9,710 nt of DNA from an uncultured Clostridia bacterium (GCA_946410395.1 CAMKAE010000074.1:1-9710), one strand, 5' to 3'. Shown: positions 1-6,086, numbered from the stretch's first letter. The notes: generated by a model not told the origin, from the letters alone. Numbers and translations: made by a program.

Positions 1-1016
1 CGGATCCAGTCCACCTGAATGTTGAGCAGGCTGTTCACCGGGCCGTACATCCGGCCCAGCAGCGCCACCAGCACCGTGATGTCGCCCACGGTCAGGCGGG
101 CATCGTACTTCATCATCAGGATGCCGCCCACCAGGTAGAGCAGCATGGGGCCGATGGAGGAGAAGGTGGACAGGACCACAAAGAACCAGCGGCCCGCCAT
201 CCGCTCCCGGATGTTCAGCTTCACCATGCGGCCGTTGGCGTCCTCATAGCGCGCATACTCGTCCTTCTCCCGTCCGAAGAGCTTCACCAGCAGCTGGCCT
301 GAGACGGAGAGCGTCTCGTTGAGGATGCCGTTGACCTCGTCGTTGCACTCCTGCGCCTGCTGGGCCAGCTTCCAGCGGGTGCGGCCTGCCATGCGGGTGG
401 GCAGGGTGAACAGCGGCACGACCGCGATGCCCACCAGGGCCAGGATCCAGTTCTTCTGGAACATGGCCACCAGCGCCACCACCAAGGTGATCAGATTGGA
501 GAGGATGGACGTGAAGGTGCCGGACACCACGCTCTCCACCCCGGAGATGTCCGAGGTCATGCGCGTGATGATGTCGCCCTGGCTGACGGAGGTGAAGAAG
601 CGCTGGGACATCTTCTGCAGATGGCGGTACATCTGGTTGCGCATGTCGAAGGAGATGTGCTGCGCGATCCAGCTGTTGAGATAGCTCTCCGCCACGCCGA
701 TCAGGTTGGAGGCCAGCAGCAGGCCCAGGGACACAAAGATCAGCCGGATCAGCGCCGGGATGCCGCTGCCGAACCAGCTGCCCGGGGTTTCCTTCTGCGC
801 CAGCACATCTACGATGTTGCCCGTGAGGATCGAGGGAAAGACCGAGCAGACCGTGCTGACCGCGATGCACAGCAGCACCAGCGCCAGCTGTTTGCGATAA
901 GGGAGGATATAGGAGAACACGCGCTTGAGCAGCGCGCCCGTCACTTTCGGGCGATTGGCCTTCTCCTCCTCGGACAGGAACCGGCCGCCGCGGCCGCCGC
1001 CTCCGGGTGGGGGCAT
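1..1016 (-). CDS. ABC exporter (MDR/lipid type), membrane domain, partial
   Basis: This is the N-terminal 338 codons of a fused membrane/ATPase ABC exporter; the gene continues past the left edge, so the nucleotide-binding domain (Walker A, signature, Walker B) is not visible. After a Gly/Pro-rich start (MPPPGGGGRGG) and a charged segment, hydrophobic stretches occur at about residues 43-64, 88-108, 168-186, 190-206, 278-300 and 308-322, fitting the six-helix exporter fold. Typical coupling-region motifs are present: ISFDMRNQMYRHLQ (121-134), a DIITRMTSDI segment (148-157) and VKLFGRE (244-250). The start is supported by AGAAGGTGAT just upstream on the minus strand. Such proteins work as homo- or heterodimers in the cytoplasmic membrane and export drugs, lipids or peptides; the substrate cannot be told. 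It is divergent from the small plus-strand RNA beginning near 1086. Family assignment is secure; substrate and partner are unknown. Confidence 0.9.
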   Translation of the reverse strand, partial: MPPPGGGGRGGRFLSEEEKANRPKVTGALLKRVFSYILPYRKQLALVLLCIAVSTVCSVFPSILTGNIVDVLAQKETPGSWFGSGIPALIRLIFVSLGLLLASNLIGVAESYLNSWIAQHISFDMRNQMYRHLQKMSQRFFTSVSQGDIITRMTSDISGVESVVSGTFTSILSNLITLVVALVAMFQKNWILALVGIAVVPLFTLPTRMAGRTRWKLAQQAQECNDEVNGILNETLSVSGQLLVKLFGREKDEYARYEDANGRMVKLNIRERMAGRWFFVVLSTFSSIGPMLLYLVGGILMMKYDARLTVGDITVLVALLGRMYGPVNSLLNIQVDWI

Positions 1017-1051
1017 GGAATCACCTTCTTCTCACAAACGTCAGATGAGAC

Positions 1052-1079
1052 TTGACTTCCGGTGTTGAACTTGTATAAT
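1052..1079 (+). promoter_or_regulatory. Sigma-A promoter for the small RNA
   Basis: The sequence shows TTGACT (1052-1057), a 16-bp spacer and a perfect TATAAT (1074-1079). Expected transcription start is near 1086. No credible protein gene follows before the terminator at 1149-1186, so the promoter most likely drives a short non-coding RNA. It lies in the gap upstream of the divergent ABC exporter gene. Confidence 0.75.
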
Positions 1080-1085
1080 AGAGAT

Positions 1086-1186
1086 GAAGAGCAACGCTTA
1101 ACGGCTGCTCCTCAAACAGGACTCAGCGGATCGTGGTCGTCAGACCGCAAAACGCCGTCACTTGCCAGAGTGGCGGTCGTTTTTTT
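1086..1186 (+). ncRNA. Small RNA, candidate type I antitoxin
   Basis: A transcript of about 100 nt is predicted between the consensus promoter at 1052-1079 and a strong intrinsic terminator ending in seven T residues (1180-1186). Its 5' end can fold into a stem of GAAGAGCA (1086-1093) with TGCTCCTC (1106-1113), with one mismatch. The 3' part is exactly complementary to the end of the small peptide gene on the other strand (1158-1280), and CAGACCGC (1141-1148) can also pair with the leader of that gene's messenger (copy at 1311-1318). By analogy with par/Fst RNA II and SR4 of bsrG/SR4, it could act as an antisense antitoxin. It does not show the recognisable cores of 4.5S, 6S, tmRNA or RNase P RNA. 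Existence of the RNA is well supported by promoter plus terminator; its role is inference. Confidence 0.6.
1149..1186. terminator. Bidirectional intrinsic terminator shared by convergent transcripts
   Basis: The stem is AAAACG plus CCGTCACT (1149-1162), a six-base loop (1163-1168), then AGTGGCGG, one bulged T and CGTTTT (1169-1183). Seven T residues follow on the plus strand (1180-1186), making a strong terminator for the small RNA. On the minus strand the same stem is followed by TTTT (1152-1149), a weaker but plausible terminator for the peptide messenger. The stop codon of the peptide gene (1160-1158) lies inside the stem. Confidence 0.75.
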
Positions 1187-1280
1187 CGTCGCGGACTTCC
1201 GACTTGCCCCGCCGATGGGTTCTCCGGACCGTGATGGTCACCGTGAACTTGCCGACATGGAAAGTGAAAGTGAGAGGCAA
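1158..1280 (-). CDS. Small basic peptide, candidate type I toxin (40 aa)
   Basis: A 40-codon ORF starts at TTG (1280-1278). It follows AAGGAGGTGAT, an 11-nt match to the anti-Shine-Dalgarno sequence, with good spacing. An in-frame ATG at 1286 overlaps that site, so TTG is preferred. The peptide opens with LTFTFHVGKFTVTITV, an alternating polar/hydrophobic run that suggests an amphipathic beta strand. A very basic tail follows (RRTHRRGK) and it ends NDRHSGK, the last codons being read through the terminator stem. It has its own consensus promoter (1365-1393) and a leader of about 75 nt. Layout resembles type I toxin genes of Gram-positive bacteria, where a convergent RNA controls a short peptide. 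It lacks the hydrophobic transmembrane helix of Fst or BsrG, so it may be a different class or a regulatory peptide. I do not recognise a named family. That it is translated is likely; toxicity is inference. Confidence 0.55.
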   Translation of the reverse strand: MPLTFTFHVGKFTVTITVRRTHRRGKSEVRDEKNDRHSGK

Positions 1281-1282
1281 CG

Positions 1283-1308
1283 CCATCACCTCCTTTCAGA
1301 AGTGATGG
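1283..1308 (-). promoter_or_regulatory. Hairpin sequestering the peptide gene's ribosome binding site
   Basis: In the minus-strand transcript CCATCACTTCT (from 1308) pairs with AGGAGGTGATGG (ending at 1283), giving about 11 base pairs, two of them G-U, around a small loop. The whole Shine-Dalgarno sequence and the in-frame ATG at 1286 lie in the 3' arm. Translation should be poor unless the hairpin opens. Self-sequestration of a very strong ribosome binding site is a common property of type I toxin messengers. Confidence 0.65.
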
Positions 1309-1345
1309 AGCAGACCGCCAAGCGCGTGTGTCACTCTTCATCCCA

Positions 1346-1357
1346 CCCCTTGCGGGG
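1346..1357 (-). promoter_or_regulatory. 5'-terminal GNRA hairpin of the peptide messenger
   Basis: The predicted start near 1358 places CCCC-GCAA-GGGG at nucleotides about 2-13 of the RNA; flanking G-U pairs may extend the stem. A GC stem closed by a GCAA tetraloop at the extreme 5' end is expected to protect an RNA from 5'-end-dependent decay, as reported for toxin messengers such as RNA I of par. The structure is seen directly; the protective role is inference. Confidence 0.5.
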
Positions 1358-1364
1358 CAAGATG

Positions 1365-1393
1365 ATTATACCGTTTGCAGCATCAGCCGTCAA
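1365..1393 (-). promoter_or_regulatory. Sigma-A promoter for the small peptide gene
   Basis: Read on the minus strand: TTGACG (1393-1388), an optimal 17-bp spacer and TATAAT (1370-1365). Predicted start is near 1358. It sits 25 bp beyond the stop of the flavoprotein gene, so the peptide gene has independent transcription. It faces the plus-strand promoter at 1052-1079 about 290 bp away. Confidence 0.75.
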
Positions 1394-1417
1394 GGTCTGC
1401 GGTTCAGGCCGCGTCAT

Positions 1418-2131
1418 TCATTGCCGCTTTTTCCACGGCCTCTCTTTTCCCAGCCAGCCGTTTTTCTTCCAATAATCAACGTCAATCGGGTTCCAGCCCT
1501 TCTTCTGCACCATGCGCATGATGCCGAACATGGCTTTGGTCTTCAGCGTGGGCGTGACGCGGCCGCGGCAGAACTTCAGCCGGGCGGCGATGGCGGCGGT
1601 CTTTTTTTCGATGGCGGCCTTCTTCTTGTCGCTGACGCCGTCCCAGTCCGTGGCGGACACAGCCATGCCGAGCTTCTCGATCCGCCCCACGCCCCAGTAG
1701 AACAGGCTGTGCGCCAGGTCCTTCAGTGTGGACTTCACCCCGGCGCCTGCGGCAGTGGCGACGCACACGCCCTGCTTGCCGAACATGATGCCCTTGGGCC
1801 GGTGGGCCATCCACTGCCAGCCGAGGTGGTCGAGGAAGGCCTTCATCGCACCGGTCGCGTGGAAGACGTACACCGGACTGGCCAGGATGATGACGTCCGC
1901 GGCGTCCATGGCCGCGAGGATCGGCGCCAGCGCCGCGCGGTGCGGGCACTTGTCCTCACCCTTCGTAAAGCACGCGGTGCACCCGGTGCAGAACTGCCCG
2001 AAATCCCGGGGCAGGAAAAACTCGACGGTCTCCCCGCCGGTTTTCTCCGCGATCATGCGCGCGATGCGGCAGGTGGAGCCCTCGTGGGCCTGACCGTGGA
2101 TGATAACGGTTTTCATTGGCGTCGTGTCCAT
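1418..2131 (-). CDS. Flavodoxin-fold NAD(P)H-dependent (iron-sulfur?) flavoprotein
   Basis: A 237-aa protein of the NADPH-dependent FMN reductase/iron-sulfur flavoprotein group. The FMN phosphate loop is seen in IIHGQAHEGSTCRIA (residues 10-24) and the second flavin loop in SPVYVFHATGAMKAFLDH (85-102). Between them four cysteines, C48-x2-C51-x2-C54-x7-C62, match the compact motif of iron-sulfur flavoproteins, which can hold a 4Fe-4S cluster. The C-terminal third is Lys/Trp rich (about 168-237) and has no domain I recognise. Likely a soluble electron-transfer enzyme; electron donor and acceptor are unknown. The ATG at 2131 has only a weak GAGG/GAAGAAG upstream; a second ATG at 2116 has none. 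The fucosidase gene ends 54 bp upstream with no terminator or promoter seen between, so the two are probably co-transcribed. It could instead be a quinone or azo reductase. Confidence 0.85.
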   Translation of the reverse strand: MDTTPMKTVIIHGQAHEGSTCRIARMIAEKTGGETVEFFLPRDFGQFCTGCTACFTKGEDKCPHRAALAPILAAMDAADVIILASPVYVFHATGAMKAFLDHLGWQWMAHRPKGIMFGKQGVCVATAAGAGVKSTLKDLAHSLFYWGVGRIEKLGMAVSATDWDGVSDKKKAAIEKKTAAIAARLKFCRGRVTPTLKTKAMFGIMRMVQKKGWNPIDVDYWKKNGWLGKERPWKKRQ

Positions 2132-2185
2132 GCTTCTTCACATCCTCAACGTCAGAATCAATCCGGTCGGTGTGGGATGGCGGTT

Positions 2186-3649
2186 TTACCCGACCGTCAC
2201 CCGGAAGCACACCGGCATGACGTCCTCGCCCTTCTCCGTGCGGATGACGAGCCCGTCCTCGCCGCGCGTCCATTCGCAGGGGGTACCGTCCAGGCGCTTC
2301 ACATCCAGCACCAGGCCGTGGAAGACGCCGTGGCCGTCGGCGTGCTGCGCCAGGGCCGTGGCGCGGTAAACGCCGTCGGCGCTCGGCGCCAGGAAGGTCG
2401 CGTAGACGAAGTCCGCTTTCTTGGTGTAGCGGACGTCCTCCGCGGTGAAGCCGCGGCTCTCCCCGTCCGAGAAGTGGCCTTCCTTGATCCGGGTCGGGCC
2501 TTCACCGAAGATCTTCCAGGGGCGGGTGTCATAAATGGCTTCGCTGTTCACGTCCATCCACGCGCCGATGGCAGTCAGCACCGCCGTGTCCTCGTCGGAG
2601 ATGGTGCCGTCGGGCTTCGGGCCCACGTTCAGCAGGAAGGTGCCGTTCTTGCTGACCACGTCCACCAGGTTCTGCACCAGCTCGTGAGCGGGCTTGAAGC
2701 TGTTGTTCTCGGTCCAGCACCAGGAATTGTAGGCGATGGCGGTGTCCGTCTGCCAGAAGAAGGGCTTGAGCTCTGCGAACTGGCCGCGCTCCACGTCCGG
2801 CACCGCGCAGCCGAAGGGGAAGGCATCGTGCTTGTAATTGATGACGGCCTGGGTCCCCCGCTCCGCGGCGCGGTTATAGTAGTAGGCGGCGATCTTCGCC
2901 AGATAGGGTTTCGCGCTCTGCTGCTGGATCCACCAGTCGAAGTAGAGCATGGCCGGCTGATAGCGGTCGATGAGCTCGCAGGTGCGCAGCATCCAGTCCT
3001 CGAGGTACTCCGCCGTCGGGACGAGCTGGTCGATGGCGTTCATGTTGAAGTCCTTCGGCTCCGTGACGCTCGGCCAGTACAGGTCGCCCTTGGGCGGGTC
3101 GACGATGTCGCTCTCAAACGTGCGGCCCTGGCCCTGGAACCAGTAGTGCTCGATGCGGTGGGTGGAGGCGCCGGTGACCAGGCCGCGGGCTCGGCAGGCG
3201 GCGGAGAGCTGGCCCAGCACGTCACGCTTCGGGCCCATCTCGGCGGCGTTCCAGCGGCTCAGTTCCGACGCGTACATCTGGAAGCCGTCGTGATGCTCCG
3301 CCACGGGGATCACATACCTTGCGCCGGTTTGGCGGAACAGCTCCGCCCAGGCAGCGGGGTCGAACCGCTCCGCCTTGAACAGAGGGATGAAATCCTTGTA
3401 GCCGAACGTCTTCTGCGGGCCGTAGGTCTTCACATGGTGCTCAAACTCCGGCGTGCCCGGGCAGTACATGTTCCGGGAATACCATTCGTTGGCAAAGGCC
3501 GGGACGCTGAAGACGCCCCAGTGGATGAAGATGCCGAATTTCAGGTTCTTGTACCACTCCGGCACCGTGTACCCGGACAGGGACGCCCAGCTGTCCGTGT
3601 AGAGCCCCCGGGCAATGACCCGTTCGATTTCCGCGAGACGATTCTGCAT
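2186..3649 (-). CDS. Alpha-L-fucosidase, GH29
   Basis: A 487-aa glycoside hydrolase family 29 enzyme, which removes terminal alpha-L-fucose with retention of configuration. The hallmark segments are present: WYKNLKFGIFIHWGVFSVPA (about 32-51), ARYVIPVAEHHDGFQMY (110-126), GPKRDVLGQL (139-148) and the nucleophile region LYFDWW, where Asp238 is the likely catalytic nucleophile. A KNGTFLLNVGPKPDGTI segment (334-350) is typical of the end of the catalytic domain; about 110 residues of beta-rich C-terminal domain follow. There is no signal peptide, so it should act inside the cell on imported fucosylated oligosaccharides. The start at 3649 is chosen because AGGAGG lies eight bases upstream; a longer ORF beginning at 3667 has no ribosome binding site and would contain that AGGAGG as coding sequence. 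It leads a probable two-gene unit with the flavoprotein. Linkage preference is not predictable here. Confidence 0.93.
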   Translation of the reverse strand: MQNRLAEIERVIARGLYTDSWASLSGYTVPEWYKNLKFGIFIHWGVFSVPAFANEWYSRNMYCPGTPEFEHHVKTYGPQKTFGYKDFIPLFKAERFDPAAWAELFRQTGARYVIPVAEHHDGFQMYASELSRWNAAEMGPKRDVLGQLSAACRARGLVTGASTHRIEHYWFQGQGRTFESDIVDPPKGDLYWPSVTEPKDFNMNAIDQLVPTAEYLEDWMLRTCELIDRYQPAMLYFDWWIQQQSAKPYLAKIAAYYYNRAAERGTQAVINYKHDAFPFGCAVPDVERGQFAELKPFFWQTDTAIAYNSWCWTENNSFKPAHELVQNLVDVVSKNGTFLLNVGPKPDGTISDEDTAVLTAIGAWMDVNSEAIYDTRPWKIFGEGPTRIKEGHFSDGESRGFTAEDVRYTKKADFVYATFLAPSADGVYRATALAQHADGHGVFHGLVLDVKRLDGTPCEWTRGEDGLVIRTEKGEDVMPVCFRVTVG

Positions 3650-3679
3650 GCGCTCAGCCTCCTGCATTGGTTTGAAGCC

Positions 3680-3688
3680 ATCATATCA
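3680..3688 (-). promoter_or_regulatory. Possible extended -10 promoter for the fucosidase gene
   Basis: The minus strand reads TGATATGAT, an extended -10 (TGnTATGAT), 30 bp upstream of the chosen start. No good -35 lies at 16-18 bp; the nearest, TTGATA (3712-3707), is 21 bp away. The position just after the serA terminator fits a new transcription unit, but evidence is modest. Confidence 0.35.
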
Positions 3689-3710
3689 CAGTTCCTGGAA
3701 AAATGCTATC

Positions 3711-3740
3711 AAAAACCGCGGAAACCCGGAGGTTCCCGCG
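3711..3740 (-). terminator. Intrinsic terminator of the serC-serA operon
   Basis: The minus-strand transcript folds CGCGGGAACC with GGTTTCCGCG (one G-U pair) around a four-base loop (3730-3727), followed by GTTTTT (T run 3715-3711). It lies 16 bp past the serA stop, separating serine synthesis from the fucosidase unit. Confidence 0.85.
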
Positions 3741-3756
3741 TGAAGGAGGCGTTTTG

Positions 3757-4932
3757 TCAGCCTTCGACCACCCGGCGCACGCGCAGCACGCCCTCGATGG
3801 CCTTGAGGCTGTCCACGGTGTCGTGGGGCATGGCTGTGCTCAGGTCCAGGATCGTGGCGGCGTAGTCGCCCCGGCTCTTGTTGACCATGTTCTCGATGTT
3901 CAGCCCCTGCGCGCCGAAGAAGGCCGTGATCTGGGACAGCATGTTGGGGATGTTGCGGTGCAGGATCTGCACACGGGCCGCGGTCTCGCAGACGCCGGCA
4001 TTGATCGCCGGGTAGTTGACGGAGTTGCGGATGTTGCCGTTGTCCAGGTAGTCCTGCACTTCGTCCACCGCCATCACCGCGCAGTTGTCCTCGGCTTCCT
4101 CGGTGGAGGCGCCCAGGTGCGGGATCACGATGGCCTTGTCCATGGCCGCGCTGACCGGATTCGGGAAGTCGGTGACATAGCGGGCGACCTTGCCGGCAGT
4201 CAGCGCTTCGGTCATCGCCTTTTCGTCTACCAGAGAATCGCGGGCAAAGTTCAGCACCACGGCGCCGTCCTTCATCTTCGCGATGGCGTCGGCGGAGATC
4301 ATGCCCTTGGTGGAGGCGGTGGCGGGCACGTGGATGGTCACGTAGTCGCTGACAGCGTAGAGCTCCTCAATCTTCTCGGCATGCTGCACGGCAGGAGACA
4401 AGTTCCAGGCGGCCTTCACGGACATATAGGGGTCATAGCCGTAGACCTTCATGCCCAGGGACACGGCCGCGTTGGCCACCAGCACGCCGATGGCGCCCAG
4501 GCCAATCACGCCCAGGGTCTTGCCCTGCAGCTCGTGGCCGGCAAAGGCCTTCTTGGCCTTCTCGGTCGTCTTGGCGATGGCCTCGTCGGCCTTGTTCGCC
4601 TTCACCCATTCGATGCCGCCAGCCACGTCGCGGGCTGCCAGCAGCAGGCCGCACAGCACCAGCTCCTTGACGGAGTTGGCGTTGGCGCCGGGGGTGTTGA
4701 AGACCACGATGCCCGCCTCGGCGCAGCGGTCCAGAGGAATGTTGTTCACGCCGGCGCCGGCGCGGCCGATGGCCCGCAGGCCGGCGGGGAACGCCATCTC
4801 CTTCATGTCCGCGGAGCGCACCAGCACCGCCGCGGCGTCATCGATGGTGTCCGTCAGGGTGTAGCCGTCGCGGAAGCGGTCCGTGCCCACCTTGGCGATG
4901 TTGTTCAGGCAGAAAACTTTGCGGTCTTTCAT
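3757..4932 (-). CDS. serA: D-3-phosphoglycerate dehydrogenase, short ACT-containing type
   Basis: A 391-aa enzyme that oxidises 3-phosphoglycerate to 3-phosphohydroxypyruvate with NAD, the first step of serine synthesis. The Rossmann motif is in GVIGLGAIG (141-149) with the ribose-binding Asp167 in YGYDPY. Catalytic-domain motifs are NFARDSLVD with Arg231 and PHLGAST with His272. An ACT domain, HRNIPNMLSQI to the end (325-391), is expected to sense serine. The protein lacks the extra domain of the long type. The Glu that normally follows in DVFxxEP is not seen; the segment reads TDFPNPV. The start at 4932 is one base past the serC stop and has AAGGAG ten bases upstream within serC; earlier in-frame ATGs at 4953 and 4941 lack a well-spaced site. 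Translational coupling with serC is likely. Operon position makes SerA far more likely than another 2-hydroxyacid dehydrogenase. Confidence 0.93.
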   Translation of the reverse strand: MKDRKVFCLNNIAKVGTDRFRDGYTLTDTIDDAAAVLVRSADMKEMAFPAGLRAIGRAGAGVNNIPLDRCAEAGIVVFNTPGANANSVKELVLCGLLLAARDVAGGIEWVKANKADEAIAKTTEKAKKAFAGHELQGKTLGVIGLGAIGVLVANAAVSLGMKVYGYDPYMSVKAAWNLSPAVQHAEKIEELYAVSDYVTIHVPATASTKGMISADAIAKMKDGAVVLNFARDSLVDEKAMTEALTAGKVARYVTDFPNPVSAAMDKAIVIPHLGASTEEAEDNCAVMAVDEVQDYLDNGNIRNSVNYPAINAGVCETAARVQILHRNIPNMLSQITAFFGAQGLNIENMVNKSRGDYAATILDLSTAMPHDTVDSLKAIEGVLRVRRVVEG

Positions 4933-4933
4933 C

Positions 4934-6016
4934 TCAGCCATTCTCCTTCTCAAACGCGGTCATGAAGTCCACCAGCGCCTGGACGCCTTCGATGGGCATG
5001 GCGTTGTAGATGGAAGCGCGCATGCCGCCCACGGTGCGGTGGCCCTTCAGGTTCTTGAAGCCGGCCTTGGTGGCCTCGGCGATGAACTTCTTGTCCAGGT
5101 CCTCGTTGCCGGTGACGAAGGGCACGTTCATCAGGGAGCGGTCCGCCGGGTTGACGGTGCCCTTGAACATGGCGCTCTGGTCCAGGTAATCGTAGAGGAT
5201 CTTGGCCTTCTGCTCGTTGACGGCCTTCATGGCCGCCAGGCCGCCCTTTTCCTTGAGCCACTTGAACACCAGGCCGCAGACGTAGATGTTCCAGCAGGGC
5301 GGGGTGTTGTACAGGGACTTGTTGTCCGCGTGGGTCTTGTACTTGAGCATGGTGGGGGTGCCGGGAAGTACGTCCTCGCGGATCAGGTCGTCGCGGATGA
5401 TGACGATGGTGACGCCGGCGGGGCCCACGTTCTTCTGCACGCCGCCCCAGACGACGCCGTACTTGGTCACGTCCATGGGCTCGGAGAGCAGCATGGAGGA
5501 CACGTCGCTGACCAGGTCCTTGCCCTTGGTGTTGGGCAGGGTCTTGAAGGCGGTGCCGTAGATGGTGTTGTTCTGGCAGATATAGACATAGTCCGCGTCC
5601 GGGCTGACGGGCAGATCGCTGCAGTCCGGAATGTAGGAGAAGGTCTTGTCCGCGGAGGAGGCGATCCGGTTCACCTTGCCGTAGATCTCGGCCTCGGCGG
5701 CGGCCTTCTTGGCCCACTGGCCGGTGATGATATAGTCGGCCACGCGGTTCTTCATCAGGTTCATGGGCACCATGGCAAACTGCGTGTTGCCGCCGCCCTG
5801 CAGGAAGAGCACCTTATAGTTTTCCGGAATGCCCACCAGCTCCCGCAGGTCCGCCTCCGCGGTGTCCAGGATGGCCTCGAAATCCTTGGAGCGATGGCTC
5901 ATCTCCATCACGCTCATGCCGGAATTGCCGTACTCCAGCATCTCCTCGGCGCACTTGCGCAGCACTTCCTCCGGCAGGCAGGCCGGACCCGCGGAAAAGT
6001 TGTACACTCTGCTCAT
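4934..6016 (-). CDS. serC: Phosphoserine aminotransferase
   Basis: A 360-aa PLP enzyme, the normal SerC length, that converts 3-phosphohydroxypyruvate and glutamate to 3-phosphoserine and 2-oxoglutarate. It begins MSRVYNFSAGPACLPEEVL, the standard SerC start. HRSKDFE lies at 41-47, the cofactor phosphate-binding GGGNTQF at 74-80, and the PLP lysine is Lys195 in GGVQKNVGPAG. GHRTVGGMRASIYNAM (325-340) carries the substrate-binding arginine region. The start at 6016 is preferred because GGAGG lies eight bases upstream; the ORF is open to 6088 but that extension is not SerC-like. It is the first gene of serC-serA, one base from serA, so consecutive pathway steps are co-expressed. The promoter at 6087-6115 is its likely driver. 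A phosphoserine phosphatase gene is not in the window. Confidence 0.97.
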   Translation of the reverse strand: MSRVYNFSAGPACLPEEVLRKCAEEMLEYGNSGMSVMEMSHRSKDFEAILDTAEADLRELVGIPENYKVLFLQGGGNTQFAMVPMNLMKNRVADYIITGQWAKKAAAEAEIYGKVNRIASSADKTFSYIPDCSDLPVSPDADYVYICQNNTIYGTAFKTLPNTKGKDLVSDVSSMLLSEPMDVTKYGVVWGGVQKNVGPAGVTIVIIRDDLIREDVLPGTPTMLKYKTHADNKSLYNTPPCWNIYVCGLVFKWLKEKGGLAAMKAVNEQKAKILYDYLDQSAMFKGTVNPADRSLMNVPFVTGNEDLDKKFIAEATKAGFKNLKGHRTVGGMRASIYNAMPIEGVQALVDFMTAFEKENG

Positions 6017-6060
6017 GAATGTCCCCTCCATATGCGTCATGATGAATCGAATGAAAACGA

Positions 6061-6083
6061 GGCACCGGACATCAGCCGGTGCC
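6061..6083 (-). terminator. Perfect hairpin between pdp and serC, probable terminator
   Basis: GGCACCGG and CCGGTGCC form a perfect 8-bp stem with a seven-base loop, followed on the minus strand by TCGTTTTC, an imperfect U tract. It could end read-through from pdp. It also lies at the very start of the serC transcript, because the -10 element is only 3 bp away, so a slightly shortened hairpin may cap the serC messenger. A second hairpin (6135-6157) overlaps the pdp stop but has no U tract. Confidence 0.5.
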
Positions 6084-6086
6084 GTC

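Larger units (their letters stand above)
1141..1318 (+). repeat. Short direct repeat linking the two convergent RNAs
   Basis: CAGACCGC occurs at 1141-1148 (inside the small RNA) and at 1311-1318 (leader of the minus-strand peptide messenger), each followed by an A-rich stretch (CAA and AAAA). Because the two transcripts are convergent, a direct repeat in DNA gives complementary RNA: CAGACCGC in the small RNA against GCGGUCUG in the messenger. In par/Fst the repeats DRa and DRb have this same role. Eight matching bases are few, so chance is possible. Confidence 0.4.

Noticed and set aside
244..870. 208-codon minus-strand ORF inside the ABC exporter
   Set aside because: It is a shifted frame of the exporter; the true frame is open from 1016 to the left edge and encodes recognisable membrane-domain motifs.
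1123..1341. 72-codon minus-strand ORF across the small peptide locus
   Set aside because: It is in a different frame from the peptide that has the ribosome binding site. Its own ATG at 1341 has only GGGG nearby, and it reads through both the hairpin and the terminator. The 40-codon ORF explains the signals better.
1328..3865. 845-codon ORF on the plus strand opposite the flavoprotein and fucosidase genes
   Set aside because: It is antisense to two clearly recognised genes, reads as low-complexity His/Arg/Ala/Val/Gly-rich protein with no domain, and runs into the serA end. GC-rich codon use on the other strand suppresses stops in this frame.
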